Translations under genes and position numbers: made by a program
Shown here: in pieces, positions 1-9,834 of the stretch
Layout: every line of letters starts with the position of its first letter
How positions within the stretch are numbered: position 1 is the stretch's first letter
Notes under the pieces: model-generated
What the model was told of the DNA's origin: nothing
The model's input: the letters and a program-made list of their open reading frames with translations, nothing else
The model's database searches: none
NCBI GenBank assembly: GCA_021770345.1
Contig: JAETRD010000004.1
Coordinates: 62,001-126,000 of the forward strand
Direction: 5' to 3'
Length of the DNA: 64,000 nucleotides
Source: Lachnospiraceae bacterium
GTDB taxonomy: Bacteria; Bacillota; Clostridia; Lachnospirales; Lachnospiraceae

Positions 1-826
1 ATATCAGCTTTCGGATATCCTCTGCCGTGGCGCCGCCCGTGTTCACCACAAAACCGCAGTGCTTTTCCGAAACCTGCGCACCGCCGACCCGGTACCCGCG
101 CATTCCGGCGTCCATGATAAGCTTTCCGGCAAAATACCCTTGCGGACGCTTAAAAGTACTCCCCGCACTCGGGCACTCTAACGGCTGTTTTGACGTGCGC
201 TGTATGCGCAATTCTTCCATGCGCGCTCTGATGGCTGCGGGCTCTCCCGGTGTAAGATGCAGAACCACCTGTTTCACAAGATAACCGTTCCGGAGAATGC
301 AGCTGCTGCGGTAATCCAATTCGAGCTCCCCTGCGGAAAGTTCTCTCTCATTCCCGTCCCTGTCAATCACCACAGCCGACTCTATGATATCCTTCATCTC
401 GCCGCCATAGGCCCCCGCATTCATCACGACGGCACCGCCGACGGTTCCCGGGATTCCGGCCGCAAACTCCATACCGCAAAGCCCATGCGCGAGTGCGGTC
501 TGCGCCGTCCGCGACAGGAGCATACCCGCTCCCGCCTCGATCCGCTCTCCCCGCACCGTGGCGTCTTCATCCCTTGCGAGCGTTTCTATCACCAACCCCC
601 GGATTCCGCCGTCGCCAACCAGCAGATTGCTGCCGTTTCCGATCACGCAGTAAGATTCTCCGTACCTTTGACACAGCCTGATTACGGGTGCGAGCTGTTC
701 TGTTCTCGGACGAACCAGCATATCGGCCGGGCCTCCCACACGAAAGGTCGTGTGGCCGCTCATAGGCTCCTGCCTCAGGACGGGCCCTGCGATTTTTTCC
801 AATTCTTCTAAAAACTGCCGATCCAT
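1..826 (-). CDS. murB: UDP-N-acetylenolpyruvoylglucosamine reductase, 3' end cut by the window
   Basis: The reading frame is open from an ATG at 826 to the left edge, so the C-terminus is missing. It encodes the flavoenzyme that reduces UDP-GlcNAc-enolpyruvate to UDP-MurNAc with NADPH, in the cytoplasmic stage of peptidoglycan synthesis. Seen in the translation: an early T-T-F-R-V-GGPAD stretch, then VIGNGSNLLVGDGG, GIPGTVGGAVVMNAGAYGG and CPSAGSTFKRP, all typical of the FAD-binding and MurB C-terminal domains. The Y-R-S-S motif (DYRSS) suggests a type I MurB. It lies downstream of hprK and an M18 peptidase on the same strand; hprK-murB linkage is common in clostridia, usually followed by rapZ, which would lie outside the window. 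A GGAG precedes the start by 5 bases. Confidence 0.95.
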   Translation of the reverse strand, partial: MDRQFLEELEKIAGPVLRQEPMSGHTTFRVGGPADMLVRPRTEQLAPVIRLCQRYGESYCVIGNGSNLLVGDGGIRGLVIETLARDEDATVRGERIEAGAGMLLSRTAQTALAHGLCGMEFAAGIPGTVGGAVVMNAGAYGGEMKDIIESAVVIDRDGNERELSAGELELDYRSSCILRNGYLVKQVVLHLTPGEPAAIRARMEELRIQRTSKQPLECPSAGSTFKRPQGYFAGKLIMDAGMRGYRVGGAQVSEKHCGFVVNTGGATAEDIRKLI

Positions 827-833
827 ACTATCT

Positions 834-930
834 CCATTCCGGCGTCAGCCATTTATCGCCACGCGGTTTCCCATTCCGGCGCCAGCCATTTATCGCCACG
901 CGGTTTCCCATTCCGGCGTCAGCCGTTCAT
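834..930. repeat. 37-bp tandem repeat, about 2.6 copies, between the M18 peptidase gene and murB
   Basis: Copies lie at 834-870, 871-907 and 908-930 (partial). The first two differ at one base (GCGTCAG versus GCGCCAG). The unit starts CCATTCCGGCG and ends CGCGGTTTC. The array fills the gap between the M18 stop and the murB ribosome binding site, and its murB-proximal edge supplies part of that site (GGAATGGAG on the minus strand). Confidence 0.9.
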
Positions 931-942
931 GCTGCGCTGCCT

Positions 943-2346
943 TTATTTCTGATCCGTCAAAAACGCCACATATCCGCGATATGCCTCATACAGGTCGACC
1001 TTGCTGATAATCTCCCACGGCGCATGCATATTCAGCACCGCCACACCGCTGTCGATCACGCGCATGCCGTAATTTGCCAGAATATAGGCGATCGTGCCTC
1101 CGCCTCCCTGATCCACTTTTCCAAGCTCCGCGGTCTGGAACGAAACATCGTTTCCGTCCATAATCGCCCGCAGCGCTCCGATATATTCCGCGTTTGCATC
1201 GTTCGAGCCGTTTTTGCCCCGCGCGCCGGTATACTTGTTAAACACCATCCCTCTGCCGAAGTAAGCTGCATTGCGCTTTGTCATCACCGACGGGAAATTC
1301 GGATCAAACGCCGCCGACACGTCGGAGGAAAGCACCGAAGAGTTTGCAAGCGCCCGGCGAAGCGCGAGCTCCGAGTACACGCCCGCCGCGTTCATAATCT
1401 CCGCGACCGTGTTCTCGAAGAAGCGCGACTGCATTCCGCTCGCTCCGACGCTGCCGATCTCCTCTTTGTCAACCAGCAGGCACACACTCGTAATCTCCGG
1501 GTCTTTCATCTGTGCGACAGCCGCAAACGACGGGTAAGCGCACACGCGGTCATCATGCCCATAACCCATGATCATGCTGCGGTCAAAGCCGTAATCCCGC
1601 GCCTCCCCGGCCGGAACAACCTCGATCTCCGCGGAGAGAAAATCCTCCTCTTCCATACCATATTCCTTTTCGAGGATTTTCATGATATTTGCTTTTACTT
1701 TTTCCTTGATGTCATCTTTTCCTTCCCCGTTCCCCGCCGTCGGGATGCTTCCAATCATCAGGTCAAGGTTCTCTCCCTCGATCACTTTGGCCGCCTTTTT
1801 CTCCAGCTGCTCCGCCGAAAGATGCACAAGCAGATCACTCACGCCAAACACCGGGTCTTTCGGCTTATCGCCGATATTCACCTGCACCACCGTGCCGTCT
1901 TTCTTTGCGATCACCCCGTGCAGCGCCAGCGGAAGCGCAACCCACTGGTATTTCTTGATTCCCCCGTAATAGTGGGTATCCAGCATCGCATAATCGGCAT
2001 CCTCATACAGCGGGTCCTGCTTTAAATCCAGTCTCGGTGAGTCGATGTGCGCACCCAGTATGTTCATGCCGTGCTCGATCCCGGTGCGGCCCAGCACAAA
2101 CAGGGCCAGGCTTTTGCCCATATAATCCGCGTACACCCGGTCCCCGGCCTTAAGCTTCCTGCCCTCTTTTATCACCTGCCGCAAATCCGAAAAGCCCGCC
2201 TTTTGCGCCTTCTCTGCCAGCGCCGTCACACACTCGCGCTCGGTTTTGCAGTCGGAAATAAACCTGCGGTATTCCTCCGCAAACCGGTAAACCTCGTCTC
2301 TCTTTTCTCCCTCGGGATATTTCTCCCATGCATTCTTTCTTTCCAT
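943..2346 (-). CDS. M18 family aminopeptidase (aspartyl aminopeptidase family)
   Basis: A 467-residue cytoplasmic zinc aminopeptidase, the usual length for bacterial M18 enzymes, which remove N-terminal residues from peptides. Metal-site motifs are visible: AHIDSPRLD (about residues 99-107, His100), GHDDR (263-267), DKEEIGS (293-299) and NMHAPWE near the C-terminus. The start at 2346 has a GGAG about 9 bases upstream. It lies 30 bases downstream of hprK on the same strand and so is probably cotranscribed with ftsH-uvrC-hprK-murB. No signal peptide is seen. Substrate preference cannot be read from the sequence. Confidence 0.92.
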   Translation of the reverse strand: MERKNAWEKYPEGEKRDEVYRFAEEYRRFISDCKTERECVTALAEKAQKAGFSDLRQVIKEGRKLKAGDRVYADYMGKSLALFVLGRTGIEHGMNILGAHIDSPRLDLKQDPLYEDADYAMLDTHYYGGIKKYQWVALPLALHGVIAKKDGTVVQVNIGDKPKDPVFGVSDLLVHLSAEQLEKKAAKVIEGENLDLMIGSIPTAGNGEGKDDIKEKVKANIMKILEKEYGMEEEDFLSAEIEVVPAGEARDYGFDRSMIMGYGHDDRVCAYPSFAAVAQMKDPEITSVCLLVDKEEIGSVGASGMQSRFFENTVAEIMNAAGVYSELALRRALANSSVLSSDVSAAFDPNFPSVMTKRNAAYFGRGMVFNKYTGARGKNGSNDANAEYIGALRAIMDGNDVSFQTAELGKVDQGGGGTIAYILANYGMRVIDSGVAVLNMHAPWEIISKVDLYEAYRGYVAFLTDQK

Positions 2347-2376
2347 GTCTCTCTGCTCCTATTCTCTTTGTCCTGA

Positions 2377-3327
2377 TTATTCCTCGTCGTCCGTCTTTTT
2401 CGTGAGATTCTCCTGCACGCGGCGGTAAAGCTCCTGCGCGGCGTTATATCCCATCTTCTTCTGCCTGTGGTTGACGGCCGCCGTCTCACAGATAACCGCA
2501 AGATTTCTTCCCGGCCGTATCGGCAGGGAGTGGCACACGATTTTATTGCCGAGAAATTCCGTGTACTCCTCCTCGAGTCCGAGTCTGTCATACTCGTTGT
2601 CTTTCTTCCAGTCCTCGAGCTTGATCACCAGATCGATCTGCATCTTCTCCTCGACGCTCTCCACACCGAACAGCGTCTTGACATCGATGATTCCGATTCC
2701 GCGAAGCTCGATAAAGTAGCGCGTGATGTCGGGTGATGTCCCGATCAGCGTCCGCTCGTTGACCCTTCGAATCTCCACCACATCGTCCGTCACCAGACGG
2801 TGTCCGCGGCGTACAAGCTCAAGCGCGGCCTCGCTCTTGCCGATGCCGCTCTCTCCCATAATGAGGAGCCCCTCACCGTACACGTCCACGAGCACTCCAT
2901 GAATCGTGATGCAGGGTGCCAGCTGTTCGTTCAGCCGATAAATCAGCTCCGCCATAAATTCGGAAGTGCTGCGCTTTGTGCCAAGCACCGGCACCGAATT
3001 TTCTTCTGCAACCTTAAGGAACAGCGCATCCGGCTGCAGATCCCTGCAGATAATCACACACGGAACCTCGTATTTGAAAAACGCTCGGTAGATTTCTTCT
3101 CTGTGCTGCTCGTCTAACCGCTGCAGATAAGTATATTCCACCGTTCCGATAATCTGGACGCGCGACTGATCAAAGTGATCGAAATATCCGCTCAGCTGCA
3201 GGGCGGGACGGTTGACATCGCTTACCATGATGCGGCGCCCTTTCAGGTCCAAATCCGGCAAAAAATTATATAAATCCATCAGCTGCATAATCTTGGCCAC
3301 GCTGACTCCTTTATTTCCCCCGTTCAT
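2377..3327 (-). CDS. hprK: HPr kinase/phosphorylase
   Basis: A 316-residue bifunctional enzyme that phosphorylates and dephosphorylates HPr at Ser46, the switch for carbon catabolite control in Firmicutes. The N-terminal domain holds DVNRPALQLSGYFD; the C-terminal kinase domain has the P-loop GESGIGKS at about 158-165, a conserved His just before it (IHGVLVD) and the family signature ELRGIGIIDVKTLFG near residue 210. I chose the ATG at 3327 rather than 3333 because AAGGAGG lies 6 bases upstream of it, whereas it abuts the earlier ATG. It follows uvrC by 37 bases and is probably in the same operon. Confidence 0.97.
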   Translation of the reverse strand: MNGGNKGVSVAKIMQLMDLYNFLPDLDLKGRRIMVSDVNRPALQLSGYFDHFDQSRVQIIGTVEYTYLQRLDEQHREEIYRAFFKYEVPCVIICRDLQPDALFLKVAEENSVPVLGTKRSTSEFMAELIYRLNEQLAPCITIHGVLVDVYGEGLLIMGESGIGKSEAALELVRRGHRLVTDDVVEIRRVNERTLIGTSPDITRYFIELRGIGIIDVKTLFGVESVEEKMQIDLVIKLEDWKKDNEYDRLGLEEEYTEFLGNKIVCHSLPIRPGRNLAVICETAAVNHRQKKMGYNAAQELYRRVQENLTKKTDDEE

Positions 3328-3364
3328 ATGCATCCTCCTTCACATTGTATTTGATGTAATTGTA

Positions 3365-5296
3365 TCATATTTCGTCTGTCTGTTCAACTTGGCCATCTTC
3401 CGCCTCCCCCGGTTCCCGCCCGGAATCACGGCTGTGAAAATACGCATAAACCACGCCGGCCGCCTGTCCGTTCATCGTCTCCGTAGCCGCAAGGTCCGCC
3501 TCATCGGCCGCTTTGATCGCATCCAGCGACTGATATTTGCGCATCAACGCCTTCCGTCTGGCCGGACCGATGCCCGGTATGTCGTCTAACACCGAGTGCA
3601 CCTGCTCTTTGCTGCGCAGTGAACGGTGATACTCGATGGCAAACCGGTGCGCCTCGTCCTGAATCCGCGTGATCAGTTTAAATCCCTCACTGCGGCGGTC
3701 GATGGGGATCTCTACATTATTATAGTACAGCCCCCTCGTCCGGTGGTTGTCGTCTTTTACCATACCGCAGACCGGAATCCGCAGTCCAAGCTCCTCTAAC
3801 ACCCTGAGCGCGATATTGACCTGCCCGCGGCCGCCGTCCATCATGATAAGGTCCGGAAACTTCGTAAAGCTGCCGTAATCCTGCTCCATGTCCTTTTCTC
3901 GCAACGCTTCCATCTCCTGCATCCCATGCGTGAAACGGCGCGTCAAAACCTCGTGCATCGACGCGTAATCATCCGGCCCGGTCACGGTTTTTAGCTTAAA
4001 TTTGCGGTAATCGCTGCGTTTGGGCTTTCCCTTCTCGTAGACGACCATGGAACCGACCGTCTCAAACCCGCTGATATTTGAGATATCAAACGCTTCGACC
4101 CGCGACAGCTTCCCAAGCCCGAGCAGTCCCCCGATTTCCTTTAACGCCCCGATGGTCCTGCCCTCCTCGCGCTTTAGCTTCTCCTTATCCTGCGCCAGCA
4201 CGAGCTCGGCGTTCTTCTGCGCCAGCTCCACAAGCTTTTCCTTCATGCCTTTCTGCGGAACACGGATATAGACTCTGCTCCCCCGCTTTCCGGAAAGCCA
4301 GTCCGCGAGCACCCCCTGTTCTTCCACCGCTCCCGGCAGCATAATCTCCCGGGGGATATAGGGCGTTCCCGCATAAAACTGCTTGAGAAACGTGGACAGG
4401 ATCTGGCTCTTTTCGTCCTCCGTTCCCACGCGCACATAGAAATGGTCGCGGCCGATCAGCTTGCCGTCCCGCACGAAAAAGACCTGAACCACCGCGTCCG
4501 TATCGTCGGCCGCAAGCGCGATAATGTCCTTGTCCTCCCCGTCATTGTGGGTGATCTTCTGTTTCTGTGCGATCTGCCGCACGCTTCCGAGCAGCTCCCG
4601 ATACTCGATGGCCTTCTCAAACTCCAGATTTTCGGACGCCTGCTGCATCTTCTTCTCCAGGTCTTTGAGCACCGCGCCGTAATTCCCGTTGAGAAACTCC
4701 AGCACCGCGCCGATGCGCTCCCTGTATTCCTCCTTACCGATGTACCCCTGACAGGGCGCCGTGCACTGGTGGATATGATAATTCAGGCAGGGCCGCTCCT
4801 TTCCCGTATCGCGCGGCAGATTGCGGTTGCAGGTGCGGAGCTGATAAATCTTATTCACCAGCTCTATCGTGTTCTTCACCGCCCCCGCGCTGGTATACGG
4901 CCCGAAATAGCGCGATTTGTCCTTTTTCTGTCGATGCGAAAAGAGGACCCTCGGGAAATCCTCCCCGAGAGTCACCCTGATATACGGATATGACTTGTCG
5001 TCCCGCAGCATCGTATTATACTTCGGGCAGTGTTCTTTGATCAGATTGCACTCTAAGACCAGCGCCTCAAGCTCGGAATCCGTAACGATATACTCAAACC
5101 GGGCAATCTGCTTTACCATCTGCGCCTTCTTGATCCCCTCATTGTGGCTCGGCTGAAAGTACTGGTGCACCCGCTTGCGCAGGCTCACCGCCTTCCCGAT
5201 GTAGATAATTGCATCCCGGCTGTCATGCATAATGTAAACTCCCGGCTGATCCGGGAGTTTTTTTAATTCCTCTTCGATATTAAACAAATTTTCCAT
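3365..5296 (-). CDS. uvrC: UvrABC excinuclease subunit C
   Basis: A 643-residue nucleotide-excision repair nuclease that makes both incisions around a lesion after UvrB loading. Domains in order: GIY-YIG endonuclease at the N-terminus (QPGVYIMHD and IIYIGKA, about 16-42), a Cys-bearing linker (CNRN...[14 protein letters not shown]), a UVR UvrB-binding segment (about 200-235), the RNase H-like catalytic core ([20 protein letters not shown]) and a helix-hairpin-helix end ([14 protein letters not shown]). Length is slightly above average. The start at 5296 is preferred over the ATG at 5320, which has no ribosome binding site; either way the gene overlaps the 3' end of ftsH, so the two are translationally linked. 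Confidence 0.97.
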   Translation of the reverse strand: MENLFNIEEELKKLPDQPGVYIMHDSRDAIIYIGKAVSLRKRVHQYFQPSHNEGIKKAQMVKQIARFEYIVTDSELEALVLECNLIKEHCPKYNTMLRDDKSYPYIRVTLGEDFPRVLFSHRQKKDKSRYFGPYTSAGAVKNTIELVNKIYQLRTCNRNLPRDTGKERPCLNYHIHQCTAPCQGYIGKEEYRERIGAVLEFLNGNYGAVLKDLEKKMQQASENLEFEKAIEYRELLGSVRQIAQKQKITHNDGEDKDIIALAADDTDAVVQVFFVRDGKLIGRDHFYVRVGTEDEKSQILSTFLKQFYAGTPYIPREIMLPGAVEEQGVLADWLSGKRGSRVYIRVPQKGMKEKLVELAQKNAELVLAQDKEKLKREEGRTIGALKEIGGLLGLGKLSRVEAFDISNISGFETVGSMVVYEKGKPKRSDYRKFKLKTVTGPDDYASMHEVLTRRFTHGMQEMEALREKDMEQDYGSFTKFPDLIMMDGGRGQVNIALRVLEELGLRIPVCGMVKDDNHRTRGLYYNNVEIPIDRRSEGFKLITRIQDEAHRFAIEYHRSLRSKEQVHSVLDDIPGIGPARRKALMRKYQSLDAIKAADEADLAATETMNGQAAGVVYAYFHSRDSGREPGEAEDGQVEQTDEI

Positions 5297-7301
5297 CACT
5301 GCTCGCCTGCGTGTTATCATCGATCACTGCGTCAATACTGCCTGCCGTTGCCTGGCGGACTTCCTCCGCCTGCTCGAAAAATGTCTTCTTCTCTTCTTCC
5401 GGCTCCGGAATTCCCTTCAATTCCCGGAAAATCTTCATAAATTCCCTGCCGGTGATGGTCTCGTGCTCATACAGATAATCCGAGATCTTGTCTAAGACCT
5501 CACGGTTCTCGGTCAGAAGGCGCAGCGCCTCGTCGTAGGACCTGTCGATAATGGAAAGCACTTCCTTGTCTATCTGCGCCGCGGTATCCTCGCCGCAGAT
5601 CAGTCCCGCATGGTTATCGAGGTATTTGTTCTCGTTTGTCGCAAGGCACATCATCCCGAATCTGTCCGACATCCCGTACTGCGTGACCATCGCCCGCGCG
5701 ATCGCGGTTGCACTCTCGATATCGTTCGCCGCACCGCTTGTCGCGGAATCAAATACCAGCATCTCCGCCGCACGCCCGGCCATATAGGTCGTAATCTTGT
5801 CTAACAGCTCTTCCTTCGTCTGCAAAAACTTCTCTTCCTCCGGCGTCTGCAGCGTGTAGCCGAGCGCGCCCATCGTCCGCGGCACGATCGTGATCTTCTG
5901 CACCGGCTCCGTGTTCTTCAAAAGCGCCGTCACCATCGCGTGCCCCACCTCGTGGTAGGAGACAATCTTGCGCTCCTTCTCGCTCATAATCCGGTCTTTT
6001 TTCTCCTTGCCGCCCACGGCCACCAGCTCAAACGCGTCAAACAGGTCCGACTGATTGACAAACTGACGGCTGTTTTTCACCGCGTTGATCGCGGCCTCGT
6101 TAATCATGTTTGCAAGATCCGAGCCCACCAGCCCGGCCGTCGCAAGTGCGAGCGCATCCAGATCCACGGTCTGATCCATCATGACGTCTTTGGAATGCAC
6201 CTTCAGCGTCTCAAGCCTCCCCTTCAGATCCGGTTTGTCCACAATAATCCTGCGGTCAAAACGCCCAGGACGCAGCAGCGCCTTATCGAGTACCTCCGGG
6301 CGGTTCGTCGCCGCGAGAATCAGCAGTCCCTTCGACGTGTCAAACCCGTCCATCTCCGCCAGAAGCTGATTTAACGTCTGCTCGCGCTCATCGTTCCCGC
6401 CATAGCGCGAATCACGGCTCTTTCCGATCGCGTCAATCTCATCGATAAAAATGATACACGGCGCCTGCTTCTGCGCCTCCTTGAACAGATCCCGGACGCG
6501 CGAAGCACCGACACCTACAAACATCTCCACAAAATCCGAACCGGCCAGCGAGAAAAACGGCACCTTCGCCTCTCCCGCCACGGCCTTCGCCAGAAGTGTC
6601 TTACCGGTACCCGGAGGTCCGACCAGAAGCGCTCCCTTCGGCAGCTTCGCGCCGATGTCGCGGTACTTCTTCGGATTGTGCAGAAAGTCCACCACCTCCT
6701 GCAGAGACTCTTTCGCCTCGTCCTGCCCGGCTACATCCTTAAATGTAACACCTGTCTGCCGCTCTACATACACTTTCGCGGTACTTTTTCCGACGCCCAT
6801 GGCTCCGCCGCCCATCCGGCGCATCACGATTCCGAGCAGAATCCAGATCAGTGCAAGCGGAATCAGGTAGCTTAAAATACTGTAAATCCAGGTCGATGTA
6901 TTGTCGGGAATCACCCCGTTAATCTCTATCCCCTTCTCTTTGAGCAGCGGGATCAGCTCCTCGTCCGCAACCCTGCCGCAGTAGTAGGTAACCGGATAGG
7001 GAGTCTCCTCCCCGGAGTGGATCGTGATATCGATCTGATAGGAACCGATCTCCACGGACTCGACCGTCTTCCCCTCCCATTCGCCGGTGCCGTTTACCAT
7101 TTCCAGAAACTCGGTGTAGGAAACCTTCTGTGTGCTCATCTGGCTGAACTGATTCGTCACCATCGTCATCACAAACAGCAAAATCAGTGAAATCAAAATA
7201 AATGCCATCACCAACTGGCCGTTGCGGTTATCTTTGCCGCCGTTATTGCCGTTGTTGCTGCCATTGTTATTGTAACCGTTATTCGGTCCTTGATTATCCA
7301 T
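5280..7301 (-). CDS. ftsH: ATP-dependent zinc metalloprotease FtsH (copy 1)
   Basis: A 673-residue membrane-anchored AAA+ protease that degrades misfolded and short-lived proteins. An Asn/Gly-rich cytoplasmic N-terminus (1-28) precedes TM1 (about 30-50), an external domain, TM2 (about 139-160), the AAA module with Walker A GPPGTGKT (228-235) and Walker B IIFIDEID (283-290), and the peptidase with zinc motif HEVGH (450-454; the middle residue is usually A or S). The third metal ligand is in [11 protein letters not shown] second ftsH lies at 28684. This copy stands at the head of the uvrC-hprK-M18-murB operon with its own promoter at 7340-7368. Confidence 0.96.
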   Translation of the reverse strand: MDNQGPNNGYNNNGSNNGNNGGKDNRNGQLVMAFILISLILLFVMTMVTNQFSQMSTQKVSYTEFLEMVNGTGEWEGKTVESVEIGSYQIDITIHSGEETPYPVTYYCGRVADEELIPLLKEKGIEINGVIPDNTSTWIYSILSYLIPLALIWILLGIVMRRMGGGAMGVGKSTAKVYVERQTGVTFKDVAGQDEAKESLQEVVDFLHNPKKYRDIGAKLPKGALLVGPPGTGKTLLAKAVAGEAKVPFFSLAGSDFVEMFVGVGASRVRDLFKEAQKQAPCIIFIDEIDAIGKSRDSRYGGNDEREQTLNQLLAEMDGFDTSKGLLILAATNRPEVLDKALLRPGRFDRRIIVDKPDLKGRLETLKVHSKDVMMDQTVDLDALALATAGLVGSDLANMINEAAINAVKNSRQFVNQSDLFDAFELVAVGGKEKKDRIMSEKERKIVSYHEVGHAMVTALLKNTEPVQKITIVPRTMGALGYTLQTPEEEKFLQTKEELLDKITTYMAGRAAEMLVFDSATSGAANDIESATAIARAMVTQYGMSDRFGMMCLATNENKYLDNHAGLICGEDTAAQIDKEVLSIIDRSYDEALRLLTENREVLDKISDYLYEHETITGREFMKIFRELKGIPEPEEEKKTFFEQAEEVRQATAGSIDAVIDDNTQASSDGKFV

Positions 7302-7339
7302 AATGTATTCTGTCCTTTCAACGCTATAAAGCTTTCTTT

Positions 7340-7368
7340 ATTATATTGAAAATACGGGCCAAAAGCAA
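7340..7368 (-). promoter_or_regulatory. Predicted sigma-A promoter of ftsH (copy 1)
   Basis: On the minus strand, a -35 TTGCTT (7363-7368) and a -10 TATAAT (7340-7345) are 17 bases apart, about 40 bases upstream of the ftsH start. Confidence 0.7.
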
Positions 7369-7587
7369 TACACACTTCATGAACTTTTGTTGTCATTTCT
7401 TAATAATTTATAAACTATATTTCCTCATTTTCTTTTATTCTTGCATGGATTTTCGATTCTTTTTCAAATTTTACTGGATTTTACCCGGGCTTCGCGTTAT
7501 ACTATTTTAATTGTAGGCATTCGCCGTACCGGCGGTGCCGTGAACGCATACACATGATTGCATTTATATATGAAGGAGGTCTCCCCT

Positions 7588-9192
7588 ATGCCTGTAAAAT
7601 ATGTTTTTGTCACCGGCGGCGTTGTATCCGGACTCGGAAAAGGTATCACGGCTGCTTCCCTCGGCCGTCTGCTGAAAGCCCGCGGTTACCGGGTTACGAT
7701 GCAGAAATTTGACCCTTACATCAACATTGATCCCGGAACGATGAACCCCATCCAGCACGGCGAAGTGTTTGTGACCGACGACGGCGCGGAAACAGATTTG
7801 GATCTGGGTCATTACGAGCGCTTTATCGACGAGAGCCTGACAAAAAATTCCAACGTGACCACCGGGAAAGTATACTGGTCGGTTCTTCAAAAGGAGCGCC
7901 GCGGTGATTTCGGCGGCGGCACCGTGCAGGTAATTCCCCATATCACCAACGAAATCAAAAGCCGTTTTTACCGCAATTTCACCTCCGAGGAGACGCATAT
8001 CGCCATCATTGAGGTCGGCGGCACGGTCGGCGATATCGAAAGTCAGCCCTTCCTTGAGGCGATCCGTCAGTTCCAGCACGAGGTCGGCCGGGAAAATGCC
8101 ATCCTGATTCACGTCACCCTGATTCCCTATATCAAAGCCTCCGGCGAGCTTAAGACAAAGCCAACGCAGGCGAGCGTCAAAGAGCTGCAGGGAATGGGAA
8201 TTCAGCCCGACATCATCGTGTGCCGCTCCGAGCACGCGCTTGATCAGGCTCTGAAAGACAAGATCGCGCTTTTCTGTAATGTGCCCAACAGCAATGTGCT
8301 CCAGAATCTCGACGTGGAGTATTTATACGAAGCGCCTCTCGCGATGGAGAAAGAAAACCTTGCCAAAGTTGCCTGCCGGGCACTCCACCTCGACTGCCCC
8401 GAACCGGATCTGACCGACTGGGTGACAATGGTTGACGCCCTCCGCCATCCGGATAAGGATGTGACGATCGCACTCGTCGGAAAATATATCGCACTCCACG
8501 ACGCCTACATATCCGTTGTGGAGGCCTTAAAGCACGGCGGAATCGCGGAGCGCGCCACGGTCAATATCAAATGGGTGGATTCGGAGGATGTGACCGACGA
8601 GAACGCTGCGGATATCTTTTCCGATGTTTCGGGCATTCTCGTGCCCGGCGGTTTCGGCTCCCGCGGCGTGGAGGGAAAGATTGCCGCCGCCAGATATGCG
8701 CGTGAAAACGGCGTTCCCTACCTGGGTCTCTGTCTCGGCATGCAGGTTGCCATCATCGAATTTGCGCGGCATGTCTGCGGGTACAATGACGCGCACAGCA
8801 TTGAGCTCGACCCGAATACCACGCACCCGGTCATCGCGCTGATGCCGGATCAGAACGGTGTGGAGGATATCGGCGGCACGCTCCGGCTCGGCTCCTACCC
8901 CTGTATTCTGGACAAGGCGTCCCGGGCATACGGCGTATACGGAACCGACCGCATCGAGGAACGCCACAGGCACCGCTATGAGGTGAACAATGATTTCCGG
9001 GCTGCCTTGACCGAGAAAGGACTGCGCCTCTGCGGCACCTCCCCGGACGGCAGAATTGTCGAGATGGTCGAAATTTCCGATCACCCCTGGTTTATCGCGA
9101 CCCAGGCGCATCCGGAATTAAAATCAAGACCGAACCGGCCGCATCCGCTGTTCCGCGGATTCGTCGAAGCCGCGATCAAATATTCGCGGTAA
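7588..9192 (+). CDS. pyrG: CTP synthase
   Basis: A 534-residue enzyme that aminates UTP to CTP with glutamine and ATP, the last step of pyrimidine nucleotide synthesis. The synthase half opens with [16 protein letters not shown] (P-loop) and continues with [15 protein letters not shown] and [10 protein letters not shown]. The class I glutamine amidotransferase half has the nucleophile Cys382 in GLCLGMQ and the His508/Glu510 pair in AHPE. The ATG at 7588 is chosen because GAAGGAGG lies 8 bases upstream; an upstream in-frame ATG at 7558 has no such site. It stands alone, divergent from ftsH. A TATACT box is visible at 7498-7503, but I see no convincing -35 with it. Confidence 0.98.
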   Translation: MPVKYVFVTGGVVSGLGKGITAASLGRLLKARGYRVTMQKFDPYINIDPGTMNPIQHGEVFVTDDGAETDLDLGHYERFIDESLTKNSNVTTGKVYWSVLQKERRGDFGGGTVQVIPHITNEIKSRFYRNFTSEETHIAIIEVGGTVGDIESQPFLEAIRQFQHEVGRENAILIHVTLIPYIKASGELKTKPTQASVKELQGMGIQPDIIVCRSEHALDQALKDKIALFCNVPNSNVLQNLDVEYLYEAPLAMEKENLAKVACRALHLDCPEPDLTDWVTMVDALRHPDKDVTIALVGKYIALHDAYISVVEALKHGGIAERATVNIKWVDSEDVTDENAADIFSDVSGILVPGGFGSRGVEGKIAAARYARENGVPYLGLCLGMQVAIIEFARHVCGYNDAHSIELDPNTTHPVIALMPDQNGVEDIGGTLRLGSYPCILDKASRAYGVYGTDRIEERHRHRYEVNNDFRAALTEKGLRLCGTSPDGRIVEMVEISDHPWFIATQAHPELKSRPNRPHPLFRGFVEAAIKYSR

Positions 9193-9234
9193 GCGTCGGC
9201 GCACGGCAGCCGGGCCATTTATTGTATCAGGCCA

Positions 9235-9278
9235 AAAGAAGGGCGCTGCAGCTTTGATGCTGCCGCGCCCTTCTTTTT
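9235..9278 (+). terminator. Rho-independent terminator of pyrG
   Basis: A GC-rich stem (AAGAAGGGCG...TGCAGC paired with GCTGC...CGCCCTTCTT, loop TTTGAT) is followed by a T run, about 45 bases after the pyrG stop. Confidence 0.88.
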
Positions 9279-9318
9279 TGCAAAATTTTGTGTAAACAGG
9301 AAGCTTCCCTCCATCCGC

Positions 9319-9498
9319 CTACATCTGATGACGCACGACGGCGTACTCGTCGTTGTTCTGATAGTACGGGCATTCCCGGTACTGTCCCTGCATCATGCGG
9401 GCGGCATCATCCTCGTCCATATCCACCTCACAGTAATACGCTTCATCCTCCTCGTCATAGACATTGTATACACAGCTGTCACAGCTCGGCTTCGCCAT
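9319..9498 (-). CDS. Small Cys-containing DUF6472-like protein
   Basis: A 59-residue acidic protein. It starts MAKPSCDSCVYNVYDEEDE and ends DEYAVVRHQM. Four cysteines are spaced as C6-x2-C9, C23 and C43 (ECPYY), which suggests a small metal-binding fold, although this is inference. I recognise the pattern (CDxCxxYxYDE...CExDxDEDE...CPYY...YxxVRHQM) as the DUF6472-type family common in Lachnospiraceae; no function is known to me. GGAGGG lies 8 bases before the ATG. It is divergent from the DUF4250-like gene and faces the pyrG terminator. Confidence 0.85.
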   Translation of the reverse strand: MAKPSCDSCVYNVYDEEDEAYYCEVDMDEDDAARMMQGQYRECPYYQNNDEYAVVRHQM

Positions 9499-9638
9499 CC
9501 GCTCTTCCCTCCGTCTCTGTTCTCTGCTTGCGTTTTCCTTTCTCCTGTGTTATCTTAACAGATAATCCCTTTCTCCGGCAAGGGAGTGTGCCGCAAATCA
9601 AACGAAATATCCGTCAACCGTACAGAAAGGCTTCCGCC

Positions 9639-9827
9639 ATGGCTTTTTATGAAAAACTTCCCACCGATCCCGCGATGCTTTTAAGCTTTATTAACACCCA
9701 GCTCCGGGACAATTACGAATCACTCGAAGACTTTTGCGCCGCTTTTGGGGCCGACATTGAAGAAATCGCCGCAAAGCTGCGCACAATCGACTATGAATAC
9801 GATGAAAACCGCAACCGGTTTCTCTGA
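9639..9827 (+). CDS. DUF4250-like small protein
   Basis: A 62-residue protein with the pattern LPTDPAMLLSFINTQLRD...LEDFC...IDYEYDENRNRF, which I recognise as DUF4250. The predicted fold is a few helices; the spacing of SLEDFCAAFGADIEEIAAKL resembles a helix-turn-helix, but that is only a suggestion. AGAAAGG lies 8 bases upstream of the ATG. It is convergent with the YgjP-like gene, with only 7 bases between the two stops and no terminator hairpin in between. Confidence 0.82.
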   Translation: MAFYEKLPTDPAMLLSFINTQLRDNYESLEDFCAAFGADIEEIAAKLRTIDYEYDENRNRFL

Positions 9828-9834
9828 CCGTTTC

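Noticed and set aside
1024-2025. Long plus-strand open frame of 333 codons opposite the M18 peptidase gene
   Set aside because: It lies antisense to a clear gene, is rich in His/Arg from codon-bias mirroring, has no ribosome binding site and no recognised domain.
7498-7587. pyrG leader attenuator like the CTP-controlled one of Bacillus
   Set aside because: I see a TATACT box and a small GCCG/CGGC repeat but no terminator stem with T run before pyrG and no initial G-run of the needed kind.
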